From Streptomyces sp. TRM68416 (GTDB lineage Bacteria > Actinomycetota > Actinomycetes > Streptomycetales > Streptomycetaceae), in the NCBI RefSeq assembly GCF_014596915.1, contig NZ_JACVWU010000025.1, forward strand, positions 60,248 through 124,247: a stretch of DNA of 64,000 nucleotides, written 5' to 3'. How positions within the stretch are numbered: the stretch's first letter is position 1; every line of letters starts with the position of its first letter. A program made the position numbers and the translations under genes. The notes below the pieces were generated by a model. The model was not told where the DNA came from. It worked only from the letters and a program-made list of their open reading frames with translations, and did not search any database. Positions 1 to 11,128 of this stretch are shown piece after piece.

Positions 1-421
1 ACGCCATGAACAGCGACGTCCGCATGCCGTACATCAGCATGGCGAACAGGTCGCGACCGTACTGCGGCTCCACACCGAACCAGTGGTCGGCGGACACCCC
101 GCCGAAGTAGCCGAGCGGAAGCCCGAAGTCGTCCAGGATGGGCTTGTCGGCGTAGGTCGGGTCCTGACCGTACAGGGTGTACGGGTTGGTACCGCTGATC
201 GCGGTGAGCAGCGGAGCGCACAGCGCGATGACGAAGAAGAAAATCACTACGCCGGCGCAGAACATCCCTGTACGGTCACGCCTGAAGCGCTGCCACATCA
301 ACTGCCCGGGAGAACGCCCCTCAAGCTTCTTGGGACTCTCGGCGACCTCGGAGGTCGCTTCGAGCTGTGGGTCCAAGGCGGCCGCGGACCCGGAGCCCTC
401 GGCCTTCGTCGGACTGGTCAT
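1..421 (-). CDS. Peptide ABC transporter permease, OppC/DppC family (N-terminal part)
   Basis: Inner-membrane permease of a peptide/nickel-type ABC importer. Only the first 140 residues are in the window; the gene runs off the left edge. A cytoplasmic leader of about 45 residues precedes the stretch LMWQRFRRDRTGMFCAGVVIFF, which has the shape of the OppC N-terminal domain (basic patch then first membrane helix). The following periplasmic-type segment has GVEPQYGRDLFAMLMYGMRTSL, matching the conserved region before the second helix of OppC/DppC proteins (normally GTDxxGRDxxSRxxxGxRxSL). The start is the ATG at 421. It reads in the same direction as the family-5 binding protein further right, but typA lies between them. 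Substrate cannot be told from this fragment. Confidence 0.85.
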   Translation of the reverse strand, partial: MTSPTKAEGSGSAAALDPQLEATSEVAESPKKLEGRSPGQLMWQRFRRDRTGMFCAGVVIFFFVIALCAPLLTAISGTNPYTLYGQDPTYADKPILDDFGLPLGYFGGVSADHWFGVEPQYGRDLFAMLMYGMRTSLFMA

Positions 422-818
422 GTGTGTTCTTCCCCCGGGGGGTTGGAGAGTTGAGCGCAGCACAGATACCGGCAGGTTCTGTGGTTTGGGGGAACTTTCG
501 CCAAATGACTCAACGCGCGTCAAGGGCGGAAGGCATAGGGATCTCCCTATCGAACTTTTTTTGAGCAAAAATTGCAAAGATTGACACCTGGTTGCGCTTG
601 ACAGGTGAGAGTAACTTCCGGCCATTCGGACATACCGGGGGATAATTTGGTTTACATGTCCGAAACTCGATCGCTGCCTCACCGATATCCGAACGCCCTC
701 GGCGCGGTTCCCCGAACATGGCCTGAACACGTCCGCACGGGCATCTCCAGGGCACGCCGAGGACCCGGCCCTCCTCTCGGGAAGAACCGGGTCCCCAGCA
801 GGCGCTGTTGAGGCGGTG
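422..818. promoter_or_regulatory. AT-rich intergenic region upstream of the permease gene
   Basis: No gene here. Bases about 545-660 are much richer in A/T than the surroundings, including TTTTTTTGAGCAAAAATTGC near 558-577, so this is the likely promoter of the leftward permease gene. Two copies of a TTGACA-like word (TTGACACC near 581 and TTGACAGG near 598) lie about 17 bases apart on the plus strand and could be an operator or promoter elements. Boundaries and activity are inferred from composition only. Confidence 0.4.
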
Positions 819-2735
<1,917 letters not shown>

Positions 2736-3032
2736 ATTGCGGCGTTCTCCCGGAGTGGTGAGGACGGCTCTCGCGTACGTCTGTGTTACGCGGGCCCTGC
2801 CGGGCTGGACACGCCACGGCCTCACCCCATGGTACGGGGCCTACGGGGTGAGGGCGCGCCGGGATACGTTTGGTCTGTTTGGGGTGGGTTTGCGGTGCGC
2901 GGGGTGAGTGCGTGGGTGCCCGGTGCCAGGGCCGACGCGGGGTGGGTCGGCTCACCGGCGCCGGCCGGGTGCCGTCGCGCCCACCCGTGCCGCCCCAGCG
3001 GCACGACTGCCCGCGGCTGACCGGGCTCGCGG
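2736..3032. other. Intergenic region upstream of typA
   Basis: About 300 bases between the stop of the binding-protein gene and the typA start. A 60-codon leftward ORF at 2822-3004 has no ribosome site or family features and I do not support it. The region presumably carries the typA promoter, but I could not point to clear -10/-35 elements. Confidence 0.3.
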
Positions 3033-5252
3033 CTACTTCCCGCTCGGCCCCGCCGCCGCCCCCGTGCCCTTCTTCAGGAAGCCCATGTCCTCGTAGACCG
3101 GGGTCTGGAAGCCGAAGGCGCCCGCGTTGGCGAGGTTCTTCCTGGCCGCCGTCAGCTGGGGGCGCTGGTAGAGGGGGATGGAGCCGGCGGCGGCCCAGAT
3201 GCGGGAGTCGGCCTTGCGGATCAGGCCCCTGCTCTCGCTCTCGTTCAGGGTGGAGACCGCCTGGTCGAAGAGCTGGTCGACCTGGTCGGTGCCGACGCGG
3301 GTGTAGTTCTGCTCGACGTTCAGGGAGCCGTCCGCCGCGGGGACGGGCTTGGCGTAGATCGGGCGGGCGTCGGTCGCCGGGAAGGCGGAGGCGGGCCAGG
3401 AGTAGAGCGCCAGGTCGTACGCGCCGGACGCGACGTGGTCCTTGAAGTAGCTCTCGTCCGACACCTTCGACAGCTGGGTGCGGATGCCGACCCGGTCCAG
3501 CATGCGCCGGATGTGTTCGGCCACCGTCCTGAGCGTCTCCGAGCCGGGGCCGGAGGGGAGCACGAAGCGCAGGGTGAGCGGCTTGCCGTCCTTGGCCAGC
3601 GCTCCGGCGGCCGCGGCGCCCGCGGGGGCGGCGGTGCCCTTCGGGGCGTACGCGCCGGGCACCCCGCCCTGCACGTGCTTCTTCTCCCGGTCGGCCTCGG
3701 CGGGCGCCTTGTCGTCGTCCTGGCCGACGATGTAGGTGCCGTCGTCGCCGCCGGCCGACTCGTCCTCGTTCTTGTCCTTGTCCTTGCCCTCGTCCTTGCC
3801 CTCGTCCTCGTCCTTGTCCTCGTCCTTCTTCGACGACTTCTCTCCGGAGGACTTCGACCCCGCCGCCTTCTCGCCCTTCTTCGTCTCCTTCAGCGGCCCC
3901 CCGAGCTCCCACCCGGCGTCCGCCAGCAGCGCCCGCGCCTCCGCCGTGTCCTGGCCGCCGAGCGCGCCGCTGTTGTCGGCGTACGCGGCCTGGCCGGCGA
4001 GCGCGAGATGGCTGCCGACGGGCTCGGCGGGCAGCCCCAGGGGCTTGAGGACGAGCCCGGCGAGTTCCTCGCGGTCCAGGGCACGGGCGACGGCCCGGCG
4101 CACCCGCTCGTCGGCGAGCGGGCCCTCGGCGCCGTTGAGGGCGAGCTGGGTGTAGGCGGGCTCCAGGGACCGGCGGGCCTCGAAGCCCTGGAGGGCCCGC
4201 TGCTGGCGCTCGTACTTGCTGATCGCCTTGCGCTGCTTCTTCCGTGCGCTGATCTCCTCGTCCGCGGCGTCCTCGTCGGAGCCGTTGGCCACGGCCCAGG
4301 AGCGCAGGGCGTCCGCGGCGGTCACGTCGCTGCCGGGACCGTAGAGCGGGGTGCTCTTGCCCTTGGCCTCGGCGCGGGCGGCGCGGGTGATCCGCTGGAC
4401 GGTGGCGGGGTCGATCTCGGCCAGGTCGAGTTTCCCGGCGGCCAGCGCGGCGGCCCGCTCGTCGCGCGGAACGGCCCGCAGCACGATCTCGGAGAGCTTG
4501 GCCGGGTGGCCCCACCAGCGGGGGTTCCTCGCCAGGGTGATCCTGTCGTCCTTGCGGTCGACCTTCTTCACCTCGAACGGGCCGGCGGTGACCTTGAGCT
4601 TGCGGCGGGCGCTGTCGTTGAAGGAGTCCGGGGTGCCCATGACGTCCTTCGGGTACAGCGGCGAGAACAGCGAGCGCCAGTCCGCGTAGGGGCGGCCGAA
4701 GGTGACCTTGACCTCCAGGTCGTTGGCGCCGCGTTCGATCTTCTCGATGCGCTCGTAGCCGGCGTTGCGCGCGGTCCAGTAGGCGCTGTCCTTGCCGGAC
4801 AGGGCGCGCCACTGGGCGGCGAAGTCGGCGGCGCCGATCTCGCGGCCGTCGCTCCAGACGGCCTGCTGGTTGAGCTTGTACAGCACGACCTGCTTGGGCT
4901 CGGTCTCGACGACCTTGGCCGACTCCAGGTAGTCGGGGTTGATCTCCGGCCGCCCGGTCTCGTCCAGCCGGTACATGGACGGCAGGACGGCCTGGGCGAC
5001 GCGGGTGGTGGTGGCGTCGGCGTCCGCCTGGAAGGTGTTCAGGGTCTCCGGTACGGCGTCCACGGCCCAGCGCAGGGTGCCGCCGTCGGCTACGAGGGAG
5101 CGGGCGGCGGGTGCGATGTCCTGCTCGGCGAGGGGCTTGCCGGCCTGGTCCTCGGAACCGCAGCCGGCCAATGCGGGCACCGCGAGTGCGCTCGCGGTGA
5201 GGAAAACGACCGTACGCATCACCGCGCGCGGTCCGGGGCCGTCGTAGGACAT
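3033..5252 (-). CDS. ABC transporter family-5 substrate-binding lipoprotein
   Basis: Extracytoplasmic solute-binding protein of the peptide/nickel type (SBP_bac_5), 739 residues. The N terminus has a signal peptide ending in the lipobox LAGC (Cys about residue 30), so it should be anchored to the outer face of the membrane. Family features include the WAVDAVPETLNTF start of the mature fold and QAVWSDGREIGAADFAAQWRA, the usual WSDGxPxTAxDV motif. A GGAGG lies ten bases before the ATG at 5252. Odd feature: residues about 455-505 form a low-complexity run of Lys, Asp and Glu (KKDEDKDEDEGKDEGKDK) splitting the binding fold, followed by another linker rich in Gly and Ala. Ligand is unknown; a peptide is likely. 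Confidence 0.9.
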   Translation of the reverse strand: MSYDGPGPRAVMRTVVFLTASALAVPALAGCGSEDQAGKPLAEQDIAPAARSLVADGGTLRWAVDAVPETLNTFQADADATTTRVAQAVLPSMYRLDETGRPEINPDYLESAKVVETEPKQVVLYKLNQQAVWSDGREIGAADFAAQWRALSGKDSAYWTARNAGYERIEKIERGANDLEVKVTFGRPYADWRSLFSPLYPKDVMGTPDSFNDSARRKLKVTAGPFEVKKVDRKDDRITLARNPRWWGHPAKLSEIVLRAVPRDERAAALAAGKLDLAEIDPATVQRITRAARAEAKGKSTPLYGPGSDVTAADALRSWAVANGSDEDAADEEISARKKQRKAISKYERQQRALQGFEARRSLEPAYTQLALNGAEGPLADERVRRAVARALDREELAGLVLKPLGLPAEPVGSHLALAGQAAYADNSGALGGQDTAEARALLADAGWELGGPLKETKKGEKAAGSKSSGEKSSKKDEDKDEDEGKDEGKDKDKNEDESAGGDDGTYIVGQDDDKAPAEADREKKHVQGGVPGAYAPKGTAAPAGAAAAGALAKDGKPLTLRFVLPSGPGSETLRTVAEHIRRMLDRVGIRTQLSKVSDESYFKDHVASGAYDLALYSWPASAFPATDARPIYAKPVPAADGSLNVEQNYTRVGTDQVDQLFDQAVSTLNESESRGLIRKADSRIWAAAGSIPLYQRPQLTAARKNLANAGAFGFQTPVYEDMGFLKKGTGAAAGPSGK

Positions 5253-5540
5253 CTCTGCTTACCTCCGGGAGCCGCGGGGCGTTATGATCACTTTTGGCGG
5301 TATATGGAGCTGATCACATGTATGCGGCCACTGAAGAGGAAAGGGTTCGGCAACGGGCGGCGACACGGCGACGGACGCCGGGAACCCACCCGTGCGGCGC
5401 AACGCACCGCGGGGATGCACCCACGCGCCTCGGCCAATCGGTGCACGTCCCTTCACAGCGACAGGTGTGACGCGCGACACTCGCAGGCGCATGAACGTTG
5501 CCGCCCACGGCCGCACGGCCGACGGAAGTGAGGTCACGTC
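5253..5540. promoter_or_regulatory. Divergent regulatory region with paired TGATCAC words
   Basis: Upstream region shared by the leftward binding-protein gene and the rightward small gene. TGATCAC occurs at 5285-5291 and again at 5311-5317, bracketing an AT-rich stretch, which looks like a promoter/operator for the binding-protein gene. A 92-codon leftward ORF in this region has no family features and is treated as chance. Confidence 0.35.
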
Positions 5541-5831
5541 ATGTCCGTGAACGACGACCTGACGTCAGTCCAGCGCTGCCTCGACGACCTGCACAGGTCG
5601 GTGAGCCGGCTGGAACAGCAACTCGGCACCGGCGGACTGGACATCCGCCGCGTCCGCACCGACTGCGATCACCTGCGCGAGAGCGTGGCCCTGCTGCGTA
5701 CGGCCGCCGCCGCGTCCGCACCGCAGAAGCGCCCCGATCTCGTGACCATCCCCGACACCCCGTACGACGACTCTCTGTGGATCGACACGGACGACGAGGG
5801 TCTCGGCGCCCGGGACCGGCACGCACCCTGA
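5541..5831 (+). CDS. Small conserved actinomycete protein of unknown function
   Basis: A 96-residue acidic soluble protein with no signal peptide or membrane helix. Residues about 5-60 are heptad-like (VQRCLDDLHRSVSRLEQQLG, then VRTDCDHLRESVALLRTA), so a short coiled coil is likely. The C-terminal part has the pattern PYDDSLWIDTDDEGLGA. The ATG at 5541 follows GAGGTC in a weak ribosome site. It precedes the succinate dehydrogenase operon by 83 bases on the same strand and could be co-transcribed. No function can be assigned from sequence. Confidence 0.7.
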   Translation: MSVNDDLTSVQRCLDDLHRSVSRLEQQLGTGGLDIRRVRTDCDHLRESVALLRTAAAASAPQKRPDLVTIPDTPYDDSLWIDTDDEGLGARDRHAP

Positions 5832-5914
5832 ACCCGAACCCGAGAGCCGAAGGCGGACCCGAGCCCGACCCCGCCCCGCCCTCGACCCCGACCTGAACCC
5901 GACGGAGTCACACG

Positions 5915-6751
5915 TTGGCCACTGGTACGGAACCACCCTCCACAGACCCCCATCCCCCGGGCGGCGGCGTACGCGCCGCCACGCGCGCCGCGATCGCCGC
6001 CCCGCACCTGCGGACCGACCGCTGGTGGCTGGCGCCGGCCGCCACGGCGGCCGGTCTGCTCGCGTTCGTCGTCTACTCGACCTGGCGGGCCCTCGCGAAC
6101 GCCGACTACTACGCCGCCCCGTACGTCTCGCCGTTCTACTCCCCCTGCCTGGCGGAGAACTGCGAGCCGATGAAGGCCGGCCCCAACTGGGAGCTGTTCG
6201 GCAGCTGGTGGGGCCTGTCCCCCGCGATCATCATCCTGATCTTCCCGCTCGGCTTCCGCCTGACCTGCTACTACTACCGCAAGGCCTACTACCGGGGCTT
6301 CTGGGCCTCCCCGCCGGCCTGCGCGGTCGCCGAGCCGCACAAGAAGTACACCGGTGAGACCCGCTTCCCGCTGGTCCTGCAGAACATCCACCGGTACTTC
6401 TTCTACGCCGCGGTCCTGGTCGCCGGCATCCTCACCTACGACACCGTGCTCGCCTTCCGCGACGAGGACTACAACTGGGGCCACATGGGCCTCGGCACCC
6501 TGGTGTTCCTCGTCAACATCGCGCTGATCTGGGCGTACACGATCTCCTGCCACTCCTGCCGGCACATCGTCGGCGGCAAGCTCAAGCACTTCTCCAAGCA
6601 TCCCGTGCGGTACAAGGCCTGGCAGTTCGTCGGGAAGCTGAACGCCCGTCACATGCTGCTCGCCTGGGCGTCGTTGGTGAGCGTGGCGCTCGCCGACCTC
6701 TACGTCTATCTCGTCGCGTCCGGTGCCTTCGACGATCCGAGGTTGTTCTGA
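5915..6751 (+). CDS. Succinate dehydrogenase cytochrome b / membrane anchor subunit
   Basis: Membrane subunit that anchors the succinate dehydrogenase catalytic dimer and passes electrons to menaquinone. The 278-residue protein has about five hydrophobic helices (near 40-60, 100-125, 155-180, 195-220 and 245-270). Histidines NIHRYFF and YNWGHMG are positioned like haem or quinone-site residues of the fused single-subunit anchors. Two cysteine pairs (SPCLAENCEP and CHSCRH) are notable. The start is TTG at 5915 with GGAG nine bases upstream. Its stop overlaps the sdhA start by one base, so the three genes form one operon. The fused-anchor type resembles the mycobacterial Rv0247c-Rv0249c operon. 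Confidence 0.9.
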   Translation: MATGTEPPSTDPHPPGGGVRAATRAAIAAPHLRTDRWWLAPAATAAGLLAFVVYSTWRALANADYYAAPYVSPFYSPCLAENCEPMKAGPNWELFGSWWGLSPAIIILIFPLGFRLTCYYYRKAYYRGFWASPPACAVAEPHKKYTGETRFPLVLQNIHRYFFYAAVLVAGILTYDTVLAFRDEDYNWGHMGLGTLVFLVNIALIWAYTISCHSCRHIVGGKLKHFSKHPVRYKAWQFVGKLNARHMLLAWASLVSVALADLYVYLVASGAFDDPRLF

Positions 6752-8679
6752 TGTCCGTGGTCGACCGCCAGGAGTGGGACGTTGTCGTGGTCGGCGCCGG
6801 CGGCGCCGGGCTGCGGGCGGCGATCGAGGCCCGCGAACGCGGTGCCCGTACGGCGGTGATCTGCAAGTCGCTGTTCGGCAAGGCGCACACGGTGATGGCC
6901 GAGGGCGGCATCGCGGCCGCGATGGCCAACGCCAACGAGCACGACAACTGGCAGGTCCACTTCCGCGACACCCTGCGCGGCGGGAAGTTCCTCAACCAGT
7001 GGCGGATGGCCGAGCTGCACGCGCGGGAGGCCCCGGACCGGGTCTGGGAGCTGGAGACCTGGGGTGCCCTGTTCGATCGCACGAAGGACGGCCGGATCTC
7101 CCAGCGCAACTTCGGCGGCCACGAGTACCCGCGCCTGGCCCACGTCGGCGACCGGACCGGCCTCGAACTGATCCGCACGCTCCAGCAGAAGATCGTCTCG
7201 CTCCAGCAGCAGGACATGAAGGAGACCGGCGACTACGAGTCCCGCCTGAAGGTCTTCCAGGAGTGCACGGTCACCCGGGTCCTCAAGGACGGCGGCCGGG
7301 TCTCCGGTGTCTTCGCCTACGACCGGGAGACCGGCCGTTTCTTCGTCCTGGAAGCGCCCGCCGTGGTGATCGCGACCGGCGGCATCGGCAAGTCCTTCAA
7401 GGTGACGTCGAACTCGTGGGAGTACACCGGCGACGGGCACGCGCTGGCGCTGCTGGCCGGGGCGCCCCTGCTGAACATGGAGTTCGTGCAGTTCCATCCG
7501 ACCGGCATGGTCTGGCCGCCGTCGGTGAAGGGCATCCTCGTCACGGAGTCCGTGCGCGGCGACGGCGGGGTGCTGCGCAACTCCGAGGGCAAGCGGTTCA
7601 TGTTCGACTACGTCCCGGACGTCTTCAAGGAGAAGTACGCCGAGTCGGAGGAGGAGGGCGACCGCTGGTACGAGGACCCGGACAACAACCGGCGCCCCCC
7701 TGAGCTGCTCCCCCGCGACGAGGTGGCCCGCGCGATCAACTCCGAGGTGAAGGCGGGCCGCGGCTCCCCGCACGGCGGGGTCTTCCTCGACGTGTCGACA
7801 CGGATGCCGGCCGAGGTCATCAGGCGTCGGCTGCCGTCGATGTACCACCAGTTCAAGGAGCTGGCGGACGTCGACATCACCGCCGAGGCGATGGAGGTCG
7901 GGCCGACCTGCCACTACGTGATGGGCGGCATCGCGGTCGACTCCGACACGGCGGCGGCGCGCGGGGTGCCGGGCCTGTTCGCGGCCGGTGAGGTGGCCGG
8001 CGGCATGCACGGCTCCAACCGGCTCGGCGGCAACTCGCTCTCCGACCTGCTGGTGTTCGGCCGCCGGGCGGGCTGGCACGCGGCCGAGTACACGGCGGCC
8101 CTCGCCTTCGAACGGCCCGGGGTCAGCGACGTGGAGGTCGACGCGGCGGCGGCGGAGGCGCTGCGGCCGTTCTCCGCCGAGGGCCCGCAGGACGGGGCGC
8201 CGGAGAACCCGTACACCCTGCACCAGGAGCTCCAGCAGACCATGAACGACCTTGTGGGCATCATCCGCCGCGAGGGCGAGATGGCGCACGCCCTGGAGAA
8301 GCTGGCCGAGCTGCGGGAGCGGGCGCGGCGGGCGGGGGTCGAGGGGCACCGGCAGTTCAACCCGGGCTGGCATCTGGCCCTCGACCTCAGAAACATGCTG
8401 CTGGTCAGCGAGTGCGTGGCGCGGGCGGCCCTGGAGCGCACGGAGTCGCGCGGCGGTCACACCCGCGAGGACCATCCGACGATGGACCGCAAGTGGCGCA
8501 ACGTCAACCTGCTGTGCGAACTGGTCGACCCGACCGGCGGGTTGGCGGCCACGGACCCGGTACGCGGCCAGATCAACCTCACCCGTGAGACCACCGACCC
8601 CATCCGCCCGGACCTGCTCGCCCTCTTCGACAAGGAGGAGCTGGTCAAGTACCTCGCCGAAGAGGAGCTCTACAAGTGA
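6751..8679 (+). CDS. sdhA: Succinate dehydrogenase/fumarate reductase flavoprotein subunit
   Basis: Flavoprotein that oxidises succinate to fumarate in the citric acid cycle. The 642-residue product starts with the FAD-binding VVVVGAGGAGLRAAIEA. The region that normally holds the covalent-FAD histidine reads KAHTVMAEGGIAAAM (usually SHTVAAQGGI). MEFVQFHPTG and a late GEVAGGMHGSNRLGGNSL are classical. RxGGHTREDHP near the C terminus matches the arginine-rich capping region. The ATG at 6751 overlaps the upstream stop; its own stop overlaps the sdhB GTG by four bases, giving strong translational coupling. Confidence 0.96.
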   Translation: MSVVDRQEWDVVVVGAGGAGLRAAIEARERGARTAVICKSLFGKAHTVMAEGGIAAAMANANEHDNWQVHFRDTLRGGKFLNQWRMAELHAREAPDRVWELETWGALFDRTKDGRISQRNFGGHEYPRLAHVGDRTGLELIRTLQQKIVSLQQQDMKETGDYESRLKVFQECTVTRVLKDGGRVSGVFAYDRETGRFFVLEAPAVVIATGGIGKSFKVTSNSWEYTGDGHALALLAGAPLLNMEFVQFHPTGMVWPPSVKGILVTESVRGDGGVLRNSEGKRFMFDYVPDVFKEKYAESEEEGDRWYEDPDNNRRPPELLPRDEVARAINSEVKAGRGSPHGGVFLDVSTRMPAEVIRRRLPSMYHQFKELADVDITAEAMEVGPTCHYVMGGIAVDSDTAAARGVPGLFAAGEVAGGMHGSNRLGGNSLSDLLVFGRRAGWHAAEYTAALAFERPGVSDVEVDAAAAEALRPFSAEGPQDGAPENPYTLHQELQQTMNDLVGIIRREGEMAHALEKLAELRERARRAGVEGHRQFNPGWHLALDLRNMLLVSECVARAALERTESRGGHTREDHPTMDRKWRNVNLLCELVDPTGGLAATDPVRGQINLTRETTDPIRPDLLALFDKEELVKYLAEEELYK

Positions 8680-9479
8680 GCAGCTACGAGGCCCGCTTCA
8701 AGGTGTGGCGGGGTGACGTCGAGGGCGGCGGCCTGGAGGACTTCGCGGTCGAGGTGAACGACGGCGAGGTCGTCCTGGACATCATCCACCGCCTGCAGGC
8801 CACCCAAGCGCCCGATCTCGCCGTCCGCTGGAACTGCAAGGCGGGCAAGTGCGGTTCGTGCTCGGCGGAGATCAACGGGCGGCCCCGGCTGATGTGCATG
8901 ACGCGCATGTCGGTGTTCACCCGCGAGGAGACGATCACCGTCACTCCGCTGCGAGCCTTCCCGGTGGTCCGGGACCTGGTGACGGACGTCGGCTTCAACT
9001 ACGACAAGGCGCGCGAGGTCCCGGCGTTCGTGCCGCCGGAGGGGCTGGGGCCGGGCGAGTACCGGATGATGCAGGAGGACGTGGACCGCTCGCAGGAGTT
9101 CCGCAAGTGCATCGAGTGCTTCCTGTGCCAGGACACCTGCCATGTGGTGCGCGACCACGAGGAGAACAAGCAGGTGTTCGCCGGGCCGCGCTTCCTGATG
9201 CGGGTGGCGGAGCTGGACATGCATCCGCTGGACTCGGCGGCGGAGGCGGGGCTGGACCGCAGGACCACCGCCCAGGACGAGCACGGCCTGGGCTACTGCA
9301 ACATCACCAAGTGCTGCACGGAGGTCTGCCCCGAGGGCATCAAGATCACCGACAATGCGCTGATCCCCCTGAAGGAACGGGCCGCGGACCGCAAGTACGA
9401 CCCGCTGGTGTGGCTGGGCGACAAGATCAGGCGACGGCGAGCGGACACCCCGACCGCGCCATCGGGCCCGGGGAGGTGA
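8676..9479 (+). CDS. sdhB: Succinate dehydrogenase iron-sulfur subunit
   Basis: Electron-transfer subunit linking SdhA to the membrane anchor. The 267-residue protein has the N-terminal [2Fe-2S] ligands in WNCKAGKCGSCSAE plus a later Cys at LMCMTR. The C-terminal ferredoxin part carries CIECFLCQDTC and CNITKCCTEVCP for the [4Fe-4S] and [3Fe-4S] clusters. The GTG start at 8676 overlaps the sdhA stop (GTGA). The C-terminal 25 residues are basic and unstructured (RRRRADTPTAPSGPGR). It is the last gene of the operon. Confidence 0.95.
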   Translation: MSSYEARFKVWRGDVEGGGLEDFAVEVNDGEVVLDIIHRLQATQAPDLAVRWNCKAGKCGSCSAEINGRPRLMCMTRMSVFTREETITVTPLRAFPVVRDLVTDVGFNYDKAREVPAFVPPEGLGPGEYRMMQEDVDRSQEFRKCIECFLCQDTCHVVRDHEENKQVFAGPRFLMRVAELDMHPLDSAAEAGLDRRTTAQDEHGLGYCNITKCCTEVCPEGIKITDNALIPLKERAADRKYDPLVWLGDKIRRRRADTPTAPSGPGR

Positions 9480-9574
9480 GCCACACCAGGCCCACGCCCG
9501 GTAGGTGAACCGTCGGGCCCGCTCCGGGTCCGCCCCGGTCGCGCTTCGGCATTCCGGCTCATACGCTCCGAAAT

Positions 9575-11128
9575 GTGACGTCATCCATGTTCCGGGGGCG
9601 GTCCCGGCGGGTCGGCTGCCCGATATCCGTGGCGGTCGGGCATGCCGTGCTGGGTGTCCTGGCCGCCGTGGTGTGGCTGGTGCTGCCGGCGATGACGTCC
9701 GGTGCCGGTGATCCGGTCGCGGTCACCGGCGACGGGCCCGTCGCGAGCGCCGCCGCCCAGGAGGAGCGGGACGGGACGTCGGCCGTCGACCTGGTGGCGC
9801 CGCTCGCCGTGGCGGTCGCGGCGGTGGCCGCGGCCGGGTACGGATACCTGCGCCGCACCCGCCGGGCCCGCGCCCGCACGACGCCCGGCGGTGCCCCCGT
9901 CCGGGTGCCCGGCCCCTCCCCCGGGGAACTCGACGAACGGGCCGAGGCCCTGCTGGTGGAGGCCGACGACTGGGTGCGCACCAGCCGCGAGGAACTCTCC
10001 TTCGCCGAGGCCCGCTCCGGCCCCGAGGCCGTCGCCCCCTACACGCGGGCCGTGCGGGACGCGGCAGCCGAGCTGACGTCCGCCCTGCGGATCCGGCGGC
10101 GCTACGACGACGGCGTCCCGCAGGACGACAGCGGCCGCCGGCAGGCGCTCGCGGGGATCGTCGGCCGCTGCGAGGAGGCGGGCCGGCGGCTGGACGCGGA
10201 GGCCGCCGGGTTCGACGCGCTGCGCGGCCTGGAGGGGGACACCGGCGAGGCGCTGGCGGTCGCGGAGGCCCGGTTCCGGGAGCTGGCGGGGCGGACGGGC
10301 GGCACGGAGGCGACCCTCACGGAGCTCGGCAAGCGGTACGGGACCGGCGCGACCGCCTCCGTGACCGGGTACGTCGAACAGACCAAGGACCGGCTCGTGT
10401 TCGCCACCGCCTGCCTCAACCGGGCCCGCCAGAGCGCCGACCGCGGTGAGACGGACCGCGCGATCGGCGCCCTGCGCGCCGCGGAGGGTGCCGTCGCCCA
10501 GGCCGCTGTCCTCGTCGACGCCGTCGACCGGCTCGCCGCGGAGCTGGCGGCGGCAGCGGACCTGGTGGCGCCGGTACTGACCGGCGCCGAGGCGGAGATC
10601 GCCGGGGCGCGGGAGGCGGGCGCCGGGGTCCTCGCGGGCGCGCTGCCCGCCCGGATCGCGCACGCGGACGCCGCCCTGGCCGCCGTACGGGAAGAGGTGA
10701 CCGGTGGGCCGTACGACCCGCTGGGTGCGCTGCGGCGGATCCTGACGGGGGTGGCGGGGCTCGCCGAGGGGCGGGCGGGGGCGCTGACGGCCGCCGCGGC
10801 GCTGGTCGCCCGGAGTGCCGTGGCCGCCGCGGACGACTGCGTCGCCACGCACCGGGGTGCCGTCGGCGGTCCGGCGCGGATCCTGCTCGCGGAGGCGCGA
10901 CGGCTGCTCGACGCCCCCGACCTCGCCGACCTGCGGACGGCCGACGCCCTGGCCCTGCGGGCCCGGGACCTCGCCGAACAGGACATACGCCTGCACGGAC
11001 ACCCTCTCTCGGGCGCCGCCCCGACCGGCGTCCTCCTGAAGGGCAGCCGCCCCGCAAGCTTCGGCGGCCCCAGGACCCGCGCCCGCCGAGCCCCGCTCAC
11101 CGCATCAGAGCCTCCGCCGGATCAGTGA
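9575..11128 (+). CDS. Membrane-anchored alanine-rich helical protein of unknown function
   Basis: A 517-residue protein with a GTG start at 9575. Two hydrophobic helices are visible, one at about residues 15-40 (VAVGHAVLGVLAAVVWLVLP) and one at 70-90 (VAPLAVAVAAVAAAGYGYL), followed by a basic stop-transfer run RRTRRARART. The remaining 400 residues are strongly helical, rich in Ala, Arg and Glu, with repeated patterns such as AEARFRELAGR and ADAALAAVREEV, suggesting long coiled coils in the cytoplasm. Similar proteins in Streptomyces often carry an N-terminal TPM domain, which is absent here, so this may be a shortened relative. Convergent with the phosphatase gene on the right. Confidence 0.7.
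   Translation: MTSSMFRGRSRRVGCPISVAVGHAVLGVLAAVVWLVLPAMTSGAGDPVAVTGDGPVASAAAQEERDGTSAVDLVAPLAVAVAAVAAAGYGYLRRTRRARARTTPGGAPVRVPGPSPGELDERAEALLVEADDWVRTSREELSFAEARSGPEAVAPYTRAVRDAAAELTSALRIRRRYDDGVPQDDSGRRQALAGIVGRCEEAGRRLDAEAAGFDALRGLEGDTGEALAVAEARFRELAGRTGGTEATLTELGKRYGTGATASVTGYVEQTKDRLVFATACLNRARQSADRGETDRAIGALRAAEGAVAQAAVLVDAVDRLAAELAAAADLVAPVLTGAEAEIAGAREAGAGVLAGALPARIAHADAALAAVREEVTGGPYDPLGALRRILTGVAGLAEGRAGALTAAAALVARSAVAAADDCVATHRGAVGGPARILLAEARRLLDAPDLADLRTADALALRARDLAEQDIRLHGHPLSGAAPTGVLLKGSRPASFGGPRTRARRAPLTASEPPPDQ

Noticed and set aside
2822..3004. 60-codon leftward ORF upstream of typA
   Set aside because: Pro/Gly/Ala/His-rich chance translation without a ribosome site.
5259..5537. 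92-codon leftward ORF between the binding-protein gene and the small gene
   Set aside because: No family pattern, and it occupies an obvious promoter region with paired TGATCAC words.
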